From contig OZ023270.1 in assembly GCA_964006375.1 (NCBI GenBank), positions 70,409,082-70,473,081 of the forward strand: a stretch of 64,000 nucleotides of DNA, written 5' to 3'. Below, piece after piece: positions 21,481 to 37,589 of this stretch. Numbering within the stretch: the stretch's first letter is position 1; the number at the start of each line of letters is the position of its first letter. The position numbers and the translations under genes were made by a program. The notes under the pieces were generated by a model. That model saw nothing but the letters and a program-made list of their open reading frames with translations, did not search any database and was not told the origin of the DNA. Source of the stretch: Tillus elongatus (Eukaryota > Arthropoda > Insecta > Coleoptera > Cleridae).

Positions 21481-21793
21481 AAGACACTTTTGTTTCGCAG
21501 ATAAGATTTTCAAATGCACGTTCTCAAAATCTAGTGAACCGATTTTCAAAAACTAATACTTTTCAAAAATACGATTTGATAAGCTTCAAAATGAGGTGTA
21601 ACTCGATACAGATTTTCTCTTAAAATTTCAGGGGAAAACTTACCCCCGCTAGAGGGATGAACTGACAGTTCTGAAAATATCGGCAAAACATTTTCCTCTC
21701 CAAATAAAAATTGACATCTGTCAGCGATTTTTTTAAATAACAGGAAAAATTAAAAACCAGATCTGTTTTGTTTCGCTGTGCCACTCTGTATAA
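21481..21793. repeat. Diverged end of mariner family 2
   Basis: The right edge, CTGTTTTGTTTCGCTGTGCC ACTCTGTA, parallels the family 2 end CTGTTTCGTTTTCAATGCGCC ACCCTGTA. Upstream CAATTGACATCTGTCAGCG-type text also follows the family order. It is an old solo end. Confidence 0.5.
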
Positions 21794-23034
21794 ATAATTA
21801 CTGTCCCAGTATCGCGATTACTTTTCCATATCACTCGTTGAGAACCTTGACATTTTCAGCTTATATAAATCACTTAAAAGAGTTACTTATTTCAATCATT
21901 TTTTCAACTAATAGCACCAATGTCTTTTTAATGTAACGCCAATATATTTAATTCACCTGTAGAGTAATTCAACGATATTTACTACATTCACGAAACGGCC
22001 AAAAGCACAGGGACGTTTACATTCTTGTAACATTCGATGGAGCAGGTGTTCTTCCCATTACAAGAAACGAATTCGACAGAGATAAAGTTAGATTATCACC
22101 TGTTTCCTGACTAAAATCATTAATACCCGATAATGGATAAATAATTACGTTCCTGAGGAGTTAATTTGATTAATAATCAGACCAGCACCAGCAGAGAGCT
22201 ATCTCCTCACTCTCTCCCTCTCTCTCTCCTCGGTTGCAGTTATTGATGGAATTATATCATTTTCCTAATGGAATCGGGTATTGTTTCCTTGCCATATCGC
22301 CAAGATATCATCTTCAATTACGAATTAGATATACAATCAGTATGGCTGATTCTCTCTGTCTAAATGGATGGAGCAGATATTTGCTGTCTGTATATGGTCA
22401 TGAATATAACCTGCCTGCATGAGTTGTGTGTTAGCAATTACAGTAACTCCTGTGGTCCAATAATCACACCAGCAGCTTTCAATAATTTAACGCGATTATT
22501 CTAAATCATTTCTCTTGTTTATACTGTTTTTTTTGCGTAAACTATATTTAGTTATTGAACAGATAATACTAAAGCAGAATTTCTCATGTGCTGCCCAGTT
22601 ATCATTAAGATTGTGTTTGTTACAAAAATAGAGTTACAATTTGAACAAGTATATGTGTTTGCGTACCTTAGGAGTATCAGTATAAATAATGGTAAACGTA
22701 GCAAAGAATTTGAAAGCAGTAATACGATGGCGAGAAAGTATTCAATGTACAATTTACACTCCCAATGAAGATTTTAGGTTGGACCTGAGGAATGTCTTCA
22801 TCAAGACATACGTATAGAGTGTTGAAATGTATAGTACGGAAAACTGGATTTTCACTAAGTACGACACAAAGACAATAAAATCCTTGAAAATGTGTACATG
22901 GAGAAAAATAGAAAATACAATGTGCACCAAAAGAGAAGCGAATAAAAGTTTGCCAGGGGAATAACGAGAAGAAAGGTGCTTGTTGAAAGAAATTGAGGGC
23001 AGGAAGGCATAATTTATTAATATTTTAAGTTTTA
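21794..23034. other. No recognisable gene
   Basis: A CT-rich run (CTCTCTCCCTCTCTCTCTCC) lies near 22206-22232. No coding motif, RNA gene or shared repeat was recognised. This is among the longest stretches without transposon signatures, so it may be single-copy sequence. Confidence 0.4.
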
Positions 23035-23037
23035 GCA

Positions 23038-24235
23038 ATAGCTGTTCAAAAAATTCATACCTGCAACAGAGGAAGTACCAGGTCAAACATCTGGGAGCCA
23101 GATCTAGAACGTACCCAGCCACGGCTGGTCTCCCGCAGGGTTCTGCTATCTCCCCTCTGCTGTACAATATATTTGTCGCAGACATTCCGACAGCCCCCCT
23201 AAACGTGACATACGCACTGTACGCAGACGACACTACCATCCTCAGCAGCTCCACTCAGCCGAGGATAATAACCGACAATATATTTGTCGCAGACATTCCG
23301 ACAGCCCCCCTAAACGTGACATACGCACTGTACGCAGACGACACAACCATCCTCAGCAGCTTCACACAGCCGAGGATAAAAACCGAACGACTTCAGACCA
23401 CCGTAGTCGAGCTGCAATCATGTTATAGTAAATCCCTTCTAGCCATAAACCCCGATAAATGTTCAGCTGTCCTATTTTCCAAGAGGAGACACACACCTCA
23501 CGAACACGTTTCATTAGACAACCGTCTAATCCCCTGACAAGATTCCGCCAAATACCTCGGGATTTTCCTCAACAAACAGATAACATGGCGCCCCCATGTC
23601 CATCACGCTCGAAAAGAAGCCTCGATGTTCATCTCGAAGCTGTTCCCACTTCTAAATAGAAATTCCAAATTGTCCATGAACAATAAGTTGCTCATGTACA
23701 AAGTCATTATCCGGCCAGCCTTGACCTATGCATCACCTGCATGGGCCACCGCGGCCGCAACACACATCAATACCCTTCAAATCATCCAGAACAAAATTAT
23801 GAGAATGGTTACCGAAGCGCCATGGTTTGTCAGAAACAGTTAGATTCACTCTGATCTGGAAATGCCTTTGATACTTGGGTTTATAACTCAACTATCCACA
23901 ACCCAGTTCTCAAAAGCCGCTTCTCACCCAAATGCCACCGACTACGAGGAGCAACTTCCACATAAGCATAAGCGTCCAAAGCTTATACTTACCCGCTAAC
24001 GCCCCCGCGGCAAAAACAGAATGGAAACATTCATACCCAAAAAAAGTCATTGTGTGTAATTCTTTCCGACGGAGGTATGGACTAAGGTCCGGTACTCCCA
24101 GGGAGGGGGTTTTAGTGAGTACAGTCTCACAGTACCTCGATATCCCACGGAACCTACGGGGCTGTGAATGGGGTCTGCATGAGCATTTCCCCCTCCTGCA
24201 TCAAAAAAAAATGTTCAAAAAACCCACTGGCTCGC
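23038..24235 (+). pseudogene. Jockey-type reverse transcriptase (broken, with internal duplication)
   Basis: The plus strand carries AGLPQGSAISPLLYNIFVAD, YADDTTIL (23220-23231 and again 23331-23342), LLAINPDKCSAVLFSKRR, KYLGIFLNKQITWRPH, KLLMYKVIIRPALTYASPAW, INTLQIIQNKIMRMV and PWFVRNS. The order and wording are those of the Jockey clade: palm, thumb and terminal region. Stops and frameshifts occur near 23536, 23580 and 23841. The 5' part is missing from about 23035. The 3' UTR runs to an A-run near 24208. The in-frame 111-base tandem duplication is described separately. Confidence 0.9.
23164..23385 (+). repeat. In-frame 111 bp tandem duplication of the catalytic box
   Basis: Units 23164-23274 and 23275-23385 differ at only a few bases (for example CTCCACTCAG against CTTCACACAG). 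111 bases is 37 codons, so the frame is kept and the reverse transcriptase reads the NIFVAD..YADDTTIL segment twice. Confidence 0.95.
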
Positions 24236-24239
24236 CACT

Positions 24240-29131
<4,892 letters not shown>

Positions 29132-29163
29132 AGAATGACGCGCTGAAATTGTAAAATCATAAA

Positions 29164-29497
29164 AATAAAAATTCTGGATGCAGCAAGTGCGTTTTGGTAG
29201 TGAATTTTCATAAAAATGTTTTTAATAACAAATATGTGTGTTTTTTTTTAAGAAAGCAGGCATCAAATTTGGTTACCAGTATAACCTATATAGTAAAAAC
29301 AATGTGCCATGTTTCATCAAAATAACTTTATTGTGTGAAAAAATGTACAAAAATTTCCAAAAGTAAACTTAAAGTGTTCCCGAAATAATACGTTTCTTGG
29401 TCAACCTTATAGGTTAATAGCAAATTGAGCTGTTCAAATATGAAACATTTGATCAAAATTCGGTACCATAACGCACTTGCTGCGTCCAGAATTTCTT
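29164..29497. repeat. MITE with about 38 bp terminal inverted repeats
   Basis: The left end CTGGATGCAGCAAGTGCGTT TTGGTAGTGAATTTTCAT faces its reverse complement (ATTCGGTACCATAACGCACT TGCTGCGTCCAG) about 330 bases away. The interior is non-coding A/T-rich sequence including TATAACCTATATAGTA. Confidence 0.85.
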
Positions 29498-30288
29498 TTC
29501 TTACAAACATGCATTATATTTCGATGGAAAATGCAAAAATTCAATAACATAAGGCGTGTTTGATTTAAAAAAAAAAGGAAATTTGTATCACCAACGACTT
29601 ATGGGCCACCCTGTGATTGTAGAAATATTATTTTAAGATGTAGCTCAAGACACCCTATAATTAATATATACAAATTTTTTTCATATCTTATATAATAACG
29701 GATATATTGAGCTTTATTGATTTTTTACAAAAATTCGACAAAAATTATATGCCATTAAACGATAAACTCTATAGCTAAGGTTACTGCCAAGCATCAGAGA
29801 AAGGGCCTACTTGAAATGAATTTTCTGCAAATATTTTAGTAAAATGAAGGACAATGACGGTTGAAACTAAGACTTCAGGATTTGTAAAATATCCTTCTTG
29901 AGACATTTTATTTTTATAGCCCGTATAAGATTCAAGTTATTTGCCTATATGTTGCCAATTTTGACATTTTAAATCGCCACTTTGACGTTTTGAGGAAAAC
30001 CCCAATTTATTTTTCTTTAAATGACTATAACTTTTTTGTCTTTTGACCTACATATCTAAATTTTGGTAGATAACTTACCGATAAGGATATAAACTTGCGT
30101 ATCAAATTTGGTTGCCCTTACTTTGTTAATTCCGGGGATATATTTTTTTTCAAAAGAAAACACAAAATTTTCCAGGAAAACCTGGGCAGATTTTCCTGGC
30201 TAAGGAACTTATCCAAGCCATTTGCAAAAGGAATTTTTTCACCAAATTTAATCAAAATCGGCCCATTATTTTTTGAGTTATCGGTGTG

Positions 30289-30408
<120 letters not shown>

Positions 30409-30540
30409 ATATAAAAATTGAAACTGACCCCGGATATGTTTTCTGGGGGACCAATTAGCGCTCATTTGAAGAAATTTACTCAAAATTAAAAAGTCGGGAT
30501 CTCCTCATTGGTGAATTTTTTAAAGAAAATTCACTAAAAA

Positions 30541-31145
30541 GTGTGACTTTTACTGGACCGATCTTATTTATTATGAATTCACTGCATAAGCATTATTGAC
30601 ACACAACCATTGATTTCAGTCGATATTTAATCAATATTAGTCTATCATTATCTTGGTCGCGTATCCGAATATAATTGGTAATTAATAGGTGAAAGAGATC
30701 GTGATCTTGAAGACGCTGGCGCGAATGAAATCATCTTCACCTACATATTAATTTTTATATTAATGCAGCCAGAATTTGCAATGTAGGTGGGTGGCATTAT
30801 CGTTATCTTGAAATTGATTTTACCATGTAATAACCGGGTATTTGCAGTCTATATTGATCATTTATTTTTATATAATATGCAAGTCTAATAATATTATTAG
30901 TGATTGGAAGTGTAATATAATATTGACATTGTGAGGTTGATTTAAAGACCACACACACCAGGCTCTTCTAAAAGCTTGTCATTGGTTATTGTACTGATTG
31001 GTGTAACGTATTGTTTATGGAAGAATGAGTTTACGATAAAAGAGCTTAATTTTTGAAACGTACTACTTATTACCCTTCTATTTTATTTTATATGTTTAAA
31101 TCCATTGGGTGCAGCTTGTAATTAGGATCTCTGCCATATAGACAC
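30541..31145. other. No recognisable gene
   Basis: A/T-rich unassigned sequence between a composite repeat and a retroelement fragment. Confidence 0.4.
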
Positions 31146-31149
31146 TAAG

Positions 31150-32631
31150 GCAATTCCCGTTTTATCCAATAATAACACGGCAGGTGGTAGTGGACTTTTC
31201 TTTTACGTGGTAGTAAAGGATTTTATTCACGCCCGTGGAGGTACCACCCCTTACATCAAGGGGCTGGTGAATTCCCAACGGACTATTTCGGTTCTGGTGT
31301 ATGAGTCGGTTTCCCTCATAAACAAAAATGATGATGGCGCCTCCTTGTACAAAATATTCCGGAGATAAAATACCCCTCCATTCGGATCTCCGGGAGAGGG
31401 GTATGCAGGGGGTGCCGGCATCAAGATTTAAAATATCCCTCTCGATTATATGTGGCCTAGATTCTAACCTGAACTCCGTCTACCATTTCCTCCAGGCTAA
31501 TAGGCCCCAACTCCTCTTCCTCACCGAAACTCAAAATCAGTGCCAAAACAGCCACTAATCACCTTAATTTCCCGGGGTATGAGCTCCTTACTTCCTTTAT
31601 ATTGCACGGTGGTGTGTGCGCATACGTCCGTAGCAATCTACCCTGCACCAGACTTCCCAATTTGGAAGCTGAAAGAAAAGACATACTTTGGATAAAACTC
31701 TCTCTCAGGGCTGCAACTAAATTCATCTGTTGCATTTACTGGTCACCTTCTGACAACAACTTTGTCCAGCTCTTCGACTACCTTTCTGAAAAAACCGACC
31801 ACTTGATTTCTGGTTAACCTTCCTCCGAGGTTACTATTCTTGGTGACTTCAATGTCCATAATAAGGAATGGCTAGGATATTCAAAAACCGATCCACAAAG
31901 GAGAGCAGCGGAGGCCTTTGCAGTCAGCAATTCTTTATCCAATATGGTTCAGCAACCTACTTACTTTCCTCGCATCCCAACACACAGCTCAAATCCCTAG
32001 GATTTCCTTCTTACTACAAAACCTCAATGCTATAAGACATCAGTCACCGCCCCCCTTGGCTCCTAAACCGAGGTCACTGCTTCCTGCTCAATGCAACCCG
32101 AGGTCACACCGTCATCACACCCACGTATCGTTTGGCACTACAACTCCCCGAACTGGGACGAAATGCGGGATTAATTTTCCTCATTTCCATGGGCGTCTGT
32201 CTGCTTCTCTCATCCTGACCCCTCTGTTATCTCACAAAACGTCACCGAAATCATCCAAGCTGGCATGGACTTATTCATTCCACGTACACAGAAAACCTCT
32301 TCAGCCACTCAAAAGCCTGGTTCTCTAAATCCTGGGACAAGGCTAGACTCGAAAAGGTCAAAGCTCACAAAACGCTTTTACACTATCCCATTCAAGAAAA
32401 TCGTCAAGCAAGAAACCGCCATGCCCGCATTCTTTCTGAGGCAAAAAACTCGTTTAATAAACACATCAAAAACAAAGTCCTCTCAAGCTCCAACCGCACC
32501 AGACCCATCTGGACTCTTGCTAAATCTATTGGGAATAATTTCTGCAAGAGCACGTTCCCACCTCTTGTTTCAGGAGATTGAATTGTTTCTACCGCCCTGG
32601 ACAAGGCTGAACTTTTTGCTTCGCCGATCAA
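31150..32631 (+). pseudogene. Non-LTR retrotransposon endonuclease region (broken, 3'-truncated)
   Basis: The plus strand shows an APE-type endonuclease in several frames: CGLDSNLNSVYHFLQANRPQ with LLFLTETQ, GGVCAYVRSNLPCTRLP, LWIKLSLRAATKFICCIYWS, then VTILGDFNVHNKEWLGYS (the GDFN catalytic block) and HSSNPLDFLLTT-like text. A linker follows, with IKNKVLSSSNRTRPIWTLAK SIGNNFCK just before where reverse transcriptase should start. This endonuclease nicks the target for priming. Stops lie near 31557 and 31816. It is probably the upstream half of the same family as 445-1640 and 14480-15375. It is cut off at 32631 by a mariner fragment. Confidence 0.82.
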
Positions 32632-33480
32632 AATCATCTTCATTCGGTTGTTGTACAAGATGAATTTTATACGGGTGAAATTTATGATGCTTCAATATTC
32701 GCTGAATAGTTCTTCTTTTGATGTTTGAAACAGTGGCCAATTTTCTCGTGCTCAAAGTTGGGTCTGCAGCAATTTATCCTAAAACTTCAATCTCAGTAGT
32801 CTCATTTCTAACCGGAAATTCACGTTTAGGATCCCGTTTTTTGTTGGCTACTGAATCACTTTGTCGATACTTTGCAACCAGCTCCAAACTGTATTTTCTG
32901 TTAACATGTCTGTTCGAATGTCGTTCATTAAACAAATTTGAGAAACGGTTGGCGCAGTCATCGTTTTTGAAAAAAAGAGTAATTATTTTAACCCTTGCTT
33001 CTACAGAATACACCATTGTGAAATTAATTTTCGGTAGTACTATCAAGTATCAAACCGACCGATAAACTGAAATAATAAACCGCTTTTCTCTCATTCCCAT
33101 AAGAAATGTTCTGATAGTCAATTTTTTGTTTACAAACCAACAAAACATTGACTATCAGCACATTTCTTATGGGAATGAGTGAAATGCGTTTTTGCATCTT
33201 TAACTGTGAATAATTTTTAAACGAGTTGATAAAACTTTCAAAAAAAATTGTATGCTGAATTCAGAAAAGAAAGAGCTTTCAAATGATGTAACACTCGACC
33301 CATGTTCCCTATTTAAAATATAAGGTTTGTTATCACCACCTTTAAGGGGTTGATGTGACAAAGATGAGTTTTATGTCGAAACATGTCCCCCTCAATATTA
33401 AAATTGACCTGTTTCAGCGTTTCTTAAAAAAATATTCTCTGGGCGCAAATCGGTCTGTTTAGTTTTCAATGCGCCACCCT
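32632..33480 (-). mobile_element. Mariner-type element, family 2, copy 1 (half)
   Basis: The right end, GTTTTCAATGCGCCACCCT, at 33480 matches the ends of 46668-48580 and 57375-59253. Going left are the terminal arm, the 33 bp hairpin (33090-33179) and the first third of the transposase on the minus strand (ATG complement at 33014-33016), including TRKLATVSNIKRRTIQRILK HHKFHPYK-type DNA-binding text. It stops at EDDFDRR, where retroelement sequence takes over; the catalytic region and left end are gone. At least one frameshift lies near 32760. Confidence 0.85.
33090..33179. repeat. Long hairpin in mariner family 2, copy 1
   Basis: Arms of about 33 bases (CTCATTCCCATAAGAAATGT on one side, ACATTTCTTATGGGAATGAG on the other) around a loop with GTTTACAAACC. 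Compared with the other two copies, the CCC/GGG bases in the arms replace CCG/CGG on both sides together. Confidence 0.9.
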
Positions 33481-33722
33481 ATATAAGTTTCTGTAGTGTT
33501 TTTATTTTATATTGTGAAACCTTAAATAATAAAAGAACGTGTTTAGAAGACTTTGCAATAACTATTAAGGAAACTTTAATAAACACAAAGAAAGATAATA
33601 ACTTTTCAAACACTACCCCTCTACTTTAATCCAGCTCTTTATCACCGGTTTTGTTTGGTTGTGTGTCTTAAAGCTGACTAGATAGACTCCTAAGGAATGA
33701 AGCGTGAGTCCCCGTTCTTCCG

Positions 33723-33985
<263 letters not shown>

Positions 33986-34465
33986 GCACTCATATCTACT
34001 GTGTGGTCTTTTATTTACATGACATATTTTCCAAAATGGCGGAGTTTCGGGTCGACCTAAAGTTAAGGTAAGATGGTAACTGGCAATTAGGCTACTGCTG
34101 ACCCTTTTTGCTCATCTAAACTAACCTACCCTCCACCTTGAGCTCGATCTCAACGACGACAGTGATTTGAAAAATCATCCGCCGCCGGTGAGTCTCTAAC
34201 CGTCGTCCCCCGAGTCCGTATTGGAAAGTCTGAATCGACTTTCCCGCACGGCCACGGAGGTGCGACCTAAAGTTAATCTCAACTTCTTTATTTTGATTAG
34301 AACTCGCTGCATATTATCCATTTTGAGAATGCCAAAGTTTAAAATATACAAATAAATAAGGAAAACAAAATCAATGCACAATAAAACAAAGGACGGCTCT
34401 ATCCCAGAGAAAAAACTAAATAAAAAATGACCGAACGGCACACTGCCGCATCGATGTAAAAAAAG
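33986..34465. other. No recognisable gene
   Basis: It is less A+T-rich around 34070-34270 (GCCGCCGGTGAG, CCCGCACGGCCACGGAGG), but no frame carries a motif. It could be single-copy or an unrecognised repeat. Confidence 0.35.
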
Positions 34466-35155
34466 TCTGGACACAGCAAGTGCGTTATGGAAGTGCATTT
34501 TCATAAAAATATTTTTAAGCAAATATGTCTCTCTAATGCAAGCAGGCATCAATCTGATTACCGGTATGGCCTATATAGTAGAAACAATGTACCATATTTT
34601 ATCAAAATTACTTATTGTTTGAAAATACACAAACATTTTCCGAAAATAAACTTAAAATGTTTCCGAGAAAACTGGTTTCCCAGCCAAGAAATCTCAGGTT
34701 AATAGCAAATTGAGTTATTAGAATTTGAACGATTTAATGAAAATTCACTACCAAAACGCACTTACTGCTTCTCGATTTTTTTCTTACAAACATGCATTAT
34801 ATTTCGATAAAAAATGGAAAAATGCAATAACATAAGCGTGTACAAAAAAAAACCAATTTTAGGGATCACCAACGAATTATGGACTACCCTGTGATTGTCA
34901 AAATATTTTTGTAATATGCAGCTCAAGACACTCTATAATTAACGTGTACAATTTTTTCTCGTATCTTGTATAATAACAGTTATATTGAGCTTTTCCGTAG
35001 AAATGCGTCACCTTGTATATGTGCAAACAGATAAAAACTGAAAGTAAACCCGGGTATGGATTCTAGGGGGCCTAGTTCGCGCTATTTGAAGAAAAATTTT
35101 TCAAAAGTCAGGATCTCATCATTAGTGAATTTAAAAAAAATCACTAAAAAGAAAC
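34466..35155 (-). repeat. Composite module B with MITE, reverse orientation
   Basis: The MITE (34466-34785) lies left, with ends CTGGACACAGCAAGTGCGTT and CTACCAAAACGCACTTACTG. To its right follow the GGATCACCAACGAATTATGG block, CAGCTCAAGACACTCTATAA, GTAGAAATGCGTCACCTTGT, then the B head (AAAACTGAAAGTAAACCCGG and GATCTCATCATTAGTGAATT). This version carries no TA array at all. Confidence 0.88.
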
Positions 35156-35159
35156 GTAG

Positions 35160-35855
35160 TAAATGTAAACCTATTCGAATCGATCATACAATTTGAACAA
35201 CAGACGCAACAGCAATCGCACCTGTATTTTATTACATTGGAAAAACATTCCTGTATTACCGATGACTCCGATCACCTTCTGTTGGTATCATTAAATCCTT
35301 TTTACAACCGTCAAATAAAACAAAAACTAAATGGTACTGGAACCACCACCGTCGATCAAGTGTGCTATGCTCTATCAATGATATAAGCCCGGTATCCAGA
35401 GCCTTCTTTGATGCAGCTTCGCCGACAGCTCTGGCCCCGCCCATATCTCACTAATATTGGCATTTCGATAGACAGATATACCGACAAAGGTGCAATCCGA
35501 CCAGATTTTATAATTTTTACACCTGCCTTTTACAATCGTATTATTTCTAATGTAAACAAAACGTATCGGCAGGCTTTCTACAATGTTTTCGTTGTTGTTG
35601 TTGGATGTGTTTGTTGGGAAGTCGGCTATATTTTGAACAGATCTTCCGCGGTTTAATAGAAGAACTGTATGCGTACAGGTGAATTTGAATTAGTTTTAGT
35701 TTATTATTATTTATTGTGGCGATAGCATGTGTTATAAACTAGAGGGTTTTAGACGGGAAGTGGTGTGTAACTTATATTGTGTGAAAATATTTAAGGAATT
35801 TATACCCCCATTTCCTCAGGAGTTGTTGCAGTATAAGCTTATAGAGCATGAGCTA
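35160..35855. other. Unassigned, one 82-codon frame
   Basis: An open frame at 35408-35656 (MMQLRRQLWPRPYLTNIGIS) and the opposite-strand frame 35256-35444 are not recognised. The composition is less A+T-rich than the surroundings. Confidence 0.35.
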
Positions 35856-35859
35856 AATT

Positions 35860-36213
35860 ATGTGTGTTTTGTTTCTTTAACGTCGGCTTATTTCCGCGAC
35901 GATGGCCAATCACCGACACCAGGGAGCAGTTTCACCTCACCATCCTGTAAATTTTTCCGAACCCCTGCCTTTCTGCAAGAATGGTACGGATATTTAACGT
36001 GCCCAACATCGCATGGACACGGGACCTACGGCTTTACGCCCCCTCCGAAGGGCGGAACGTGTAGACATTCGACTTGTTCAAATATAATGCCAGAACCTCG
36101 GGTGATGTTAATGTTACAATTTGTACTGAAAAAGTGAAAGAAGAACCCTGGGATCGAACCCAGTACCCTTCGATTCAGAGGCACACGTTTTTATCTCTAT
36201 ACCACCGAGGCTT
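35860..36213 (-). mobile_element. tRNA-derived SINE, copy 2
   Basis: Homologous to 17815-18172 over its whole length. On the minus strand: GAAGCCTCGGTGGTATAGAG at the head, B box GGTTCGATCCC (complement near 36147), then the same body ending CGACGTTAAAGAAACAAAAC. The A-box region has drifted. Confidence 0.82.
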
Positions 36214-36654
36214 CTCAGCTAAGTTGCTAGGCCTGTAAAGCGAAAGTGAGGAATCTCAGGTTTGACTACCAGGCATGCCAACGAGACCCTAACCTGCCTT
36301 GGACACAAAGTTTGAAAAAAAGTGAATAAATACAACGGAAAATATTTTTCTAATGGCTTGAGGCACGAGATCCACTAAAAAATTATCATGAGTGTTGCGA
36401 AAGGGCTATTTAACCAGTACATTGATATGGTATTAAAATTTCTACTAGAAAAATACAGGGTGTGGAGCGATCGAAGCTTATTTCCCTAGTAAGGTATAAA
36501 AATGCATAGTTTTCACAGAAGTCCAAAAGTGAAGGATCCACCCAGTATAGCTTAGTCAAAAAGTGCATATCTAAGCAAATACAGGGTAAATACAGATGAC
36601 ACCCTACACAACTTAGACGCATATCTAGGACCTTGCTAGCCATTTCTTGTAGTA
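36214..36654. other. Spacer with possible short TACAGGGTG-ended element
   Basis: TACAGGGTGTGGAGCG near 36455 and GACACCCTA near 36599-36607 could be the two ends of a tiny TA-targeting element of about 150 bases. The inverted match is only about 8 bases, so this is weak. Confidence 0.25.
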
Positions 36655-37019
36655 TTTTTCACTCAGATTCGTTCTCCTACCATAATTATCAATTTTGACG
36701 TTTTAACTTTCTTGAATTACATTTAATTAATTAAAAAATAATTTACCTTTAACTTTTTGGTCTTTTAAGATAGAGGTCTTAATTTTGATATATAGAATAC
36801 TCTTTATGAGAGAAACCAGCGTACCAAATTTGGTTGCCCTTACTTTGTTATTTCCGGAAATATAATTTTTTTTTAAAGAAAATAGAAAATTTTTCGGGGA
36901 AACCTGGGCAGATTTTCTGACTAACGAACTTATCCAAGCCGCTTGTAAAGGGAAGGTATGTACCAAATTTGATGGAAATCGGAGCATTATTTTTTGAGTT
37001 ATGGGTGTGACACACACAC

Positions 37020-37105
<86 letters not shown>

Positions 37106-37230
37106 TGAAACCGATCCTGGATATGGGTTCTAGGAGGTCTAGTTCGCGGTCATTTGAATAATTTTTTCAAAATTCAAAAGTCGGGATCTCCCCATTAGTG
37201 ATCTTTTTTTAAGAAAGTTCATTAAAGGAA
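36655..37230 (-). repeat. Composite repeat copy, reverse orientation
   Basis: On the minus strand: head (GATCACTAATGGGGAGATCC, then CCAGGATCGGTTTCAATTT), TA core (37022-37102), CACACCCATAACTC, the GGCTTGGATAAGTTCGTTAG body and AATAACAAAGTAAGGGCAAC. It fades at about 36660. Confidence 0.88.
37022..37102. repeat. (TA)n core of composite repeat
   Basis: About 81 bases of TA, preceded by GACACACACACAGA. Confidence 0.98.
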
Positions 37231-37589
37231 CAGCGTTAGAGCGAGGAGTTCCTCAGGAAATTTATGCTGTCGACAAAAAGGTAACATAAAAGCTGAAAAA
37301 AAGAGAGGAAGGGAAAAGGAAATACTCAGACGCCTTTAGAACGTAATTTTGAGACAAGTTTAATAGTCAACAACTACCACGAACCCATCTAAGGAACCAG
37401 CTACCAAACCAGACATTCTTGAAGAAAGTATATCATCTCTAGAACTGTTAACGTCCACTAACAAGAGGAACAGATTTGCTCTACCATCTTTAGCAAAAGT
37501 TACGGGGTTATGAATCGGTACCGGGTATCGATTGGGAGCTGAAATTGCCTCAACTGTACTACAATATGCTGGGATTATTAGGCCTGAGA

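Noticed and set aside
22754..23254. 166-codon minus-strand frame
   Set aside because: It overlaps the Jockey-type reverse transcriptase start on the other strand, and the upstream part has no motif. It is more likely chance than a gene.
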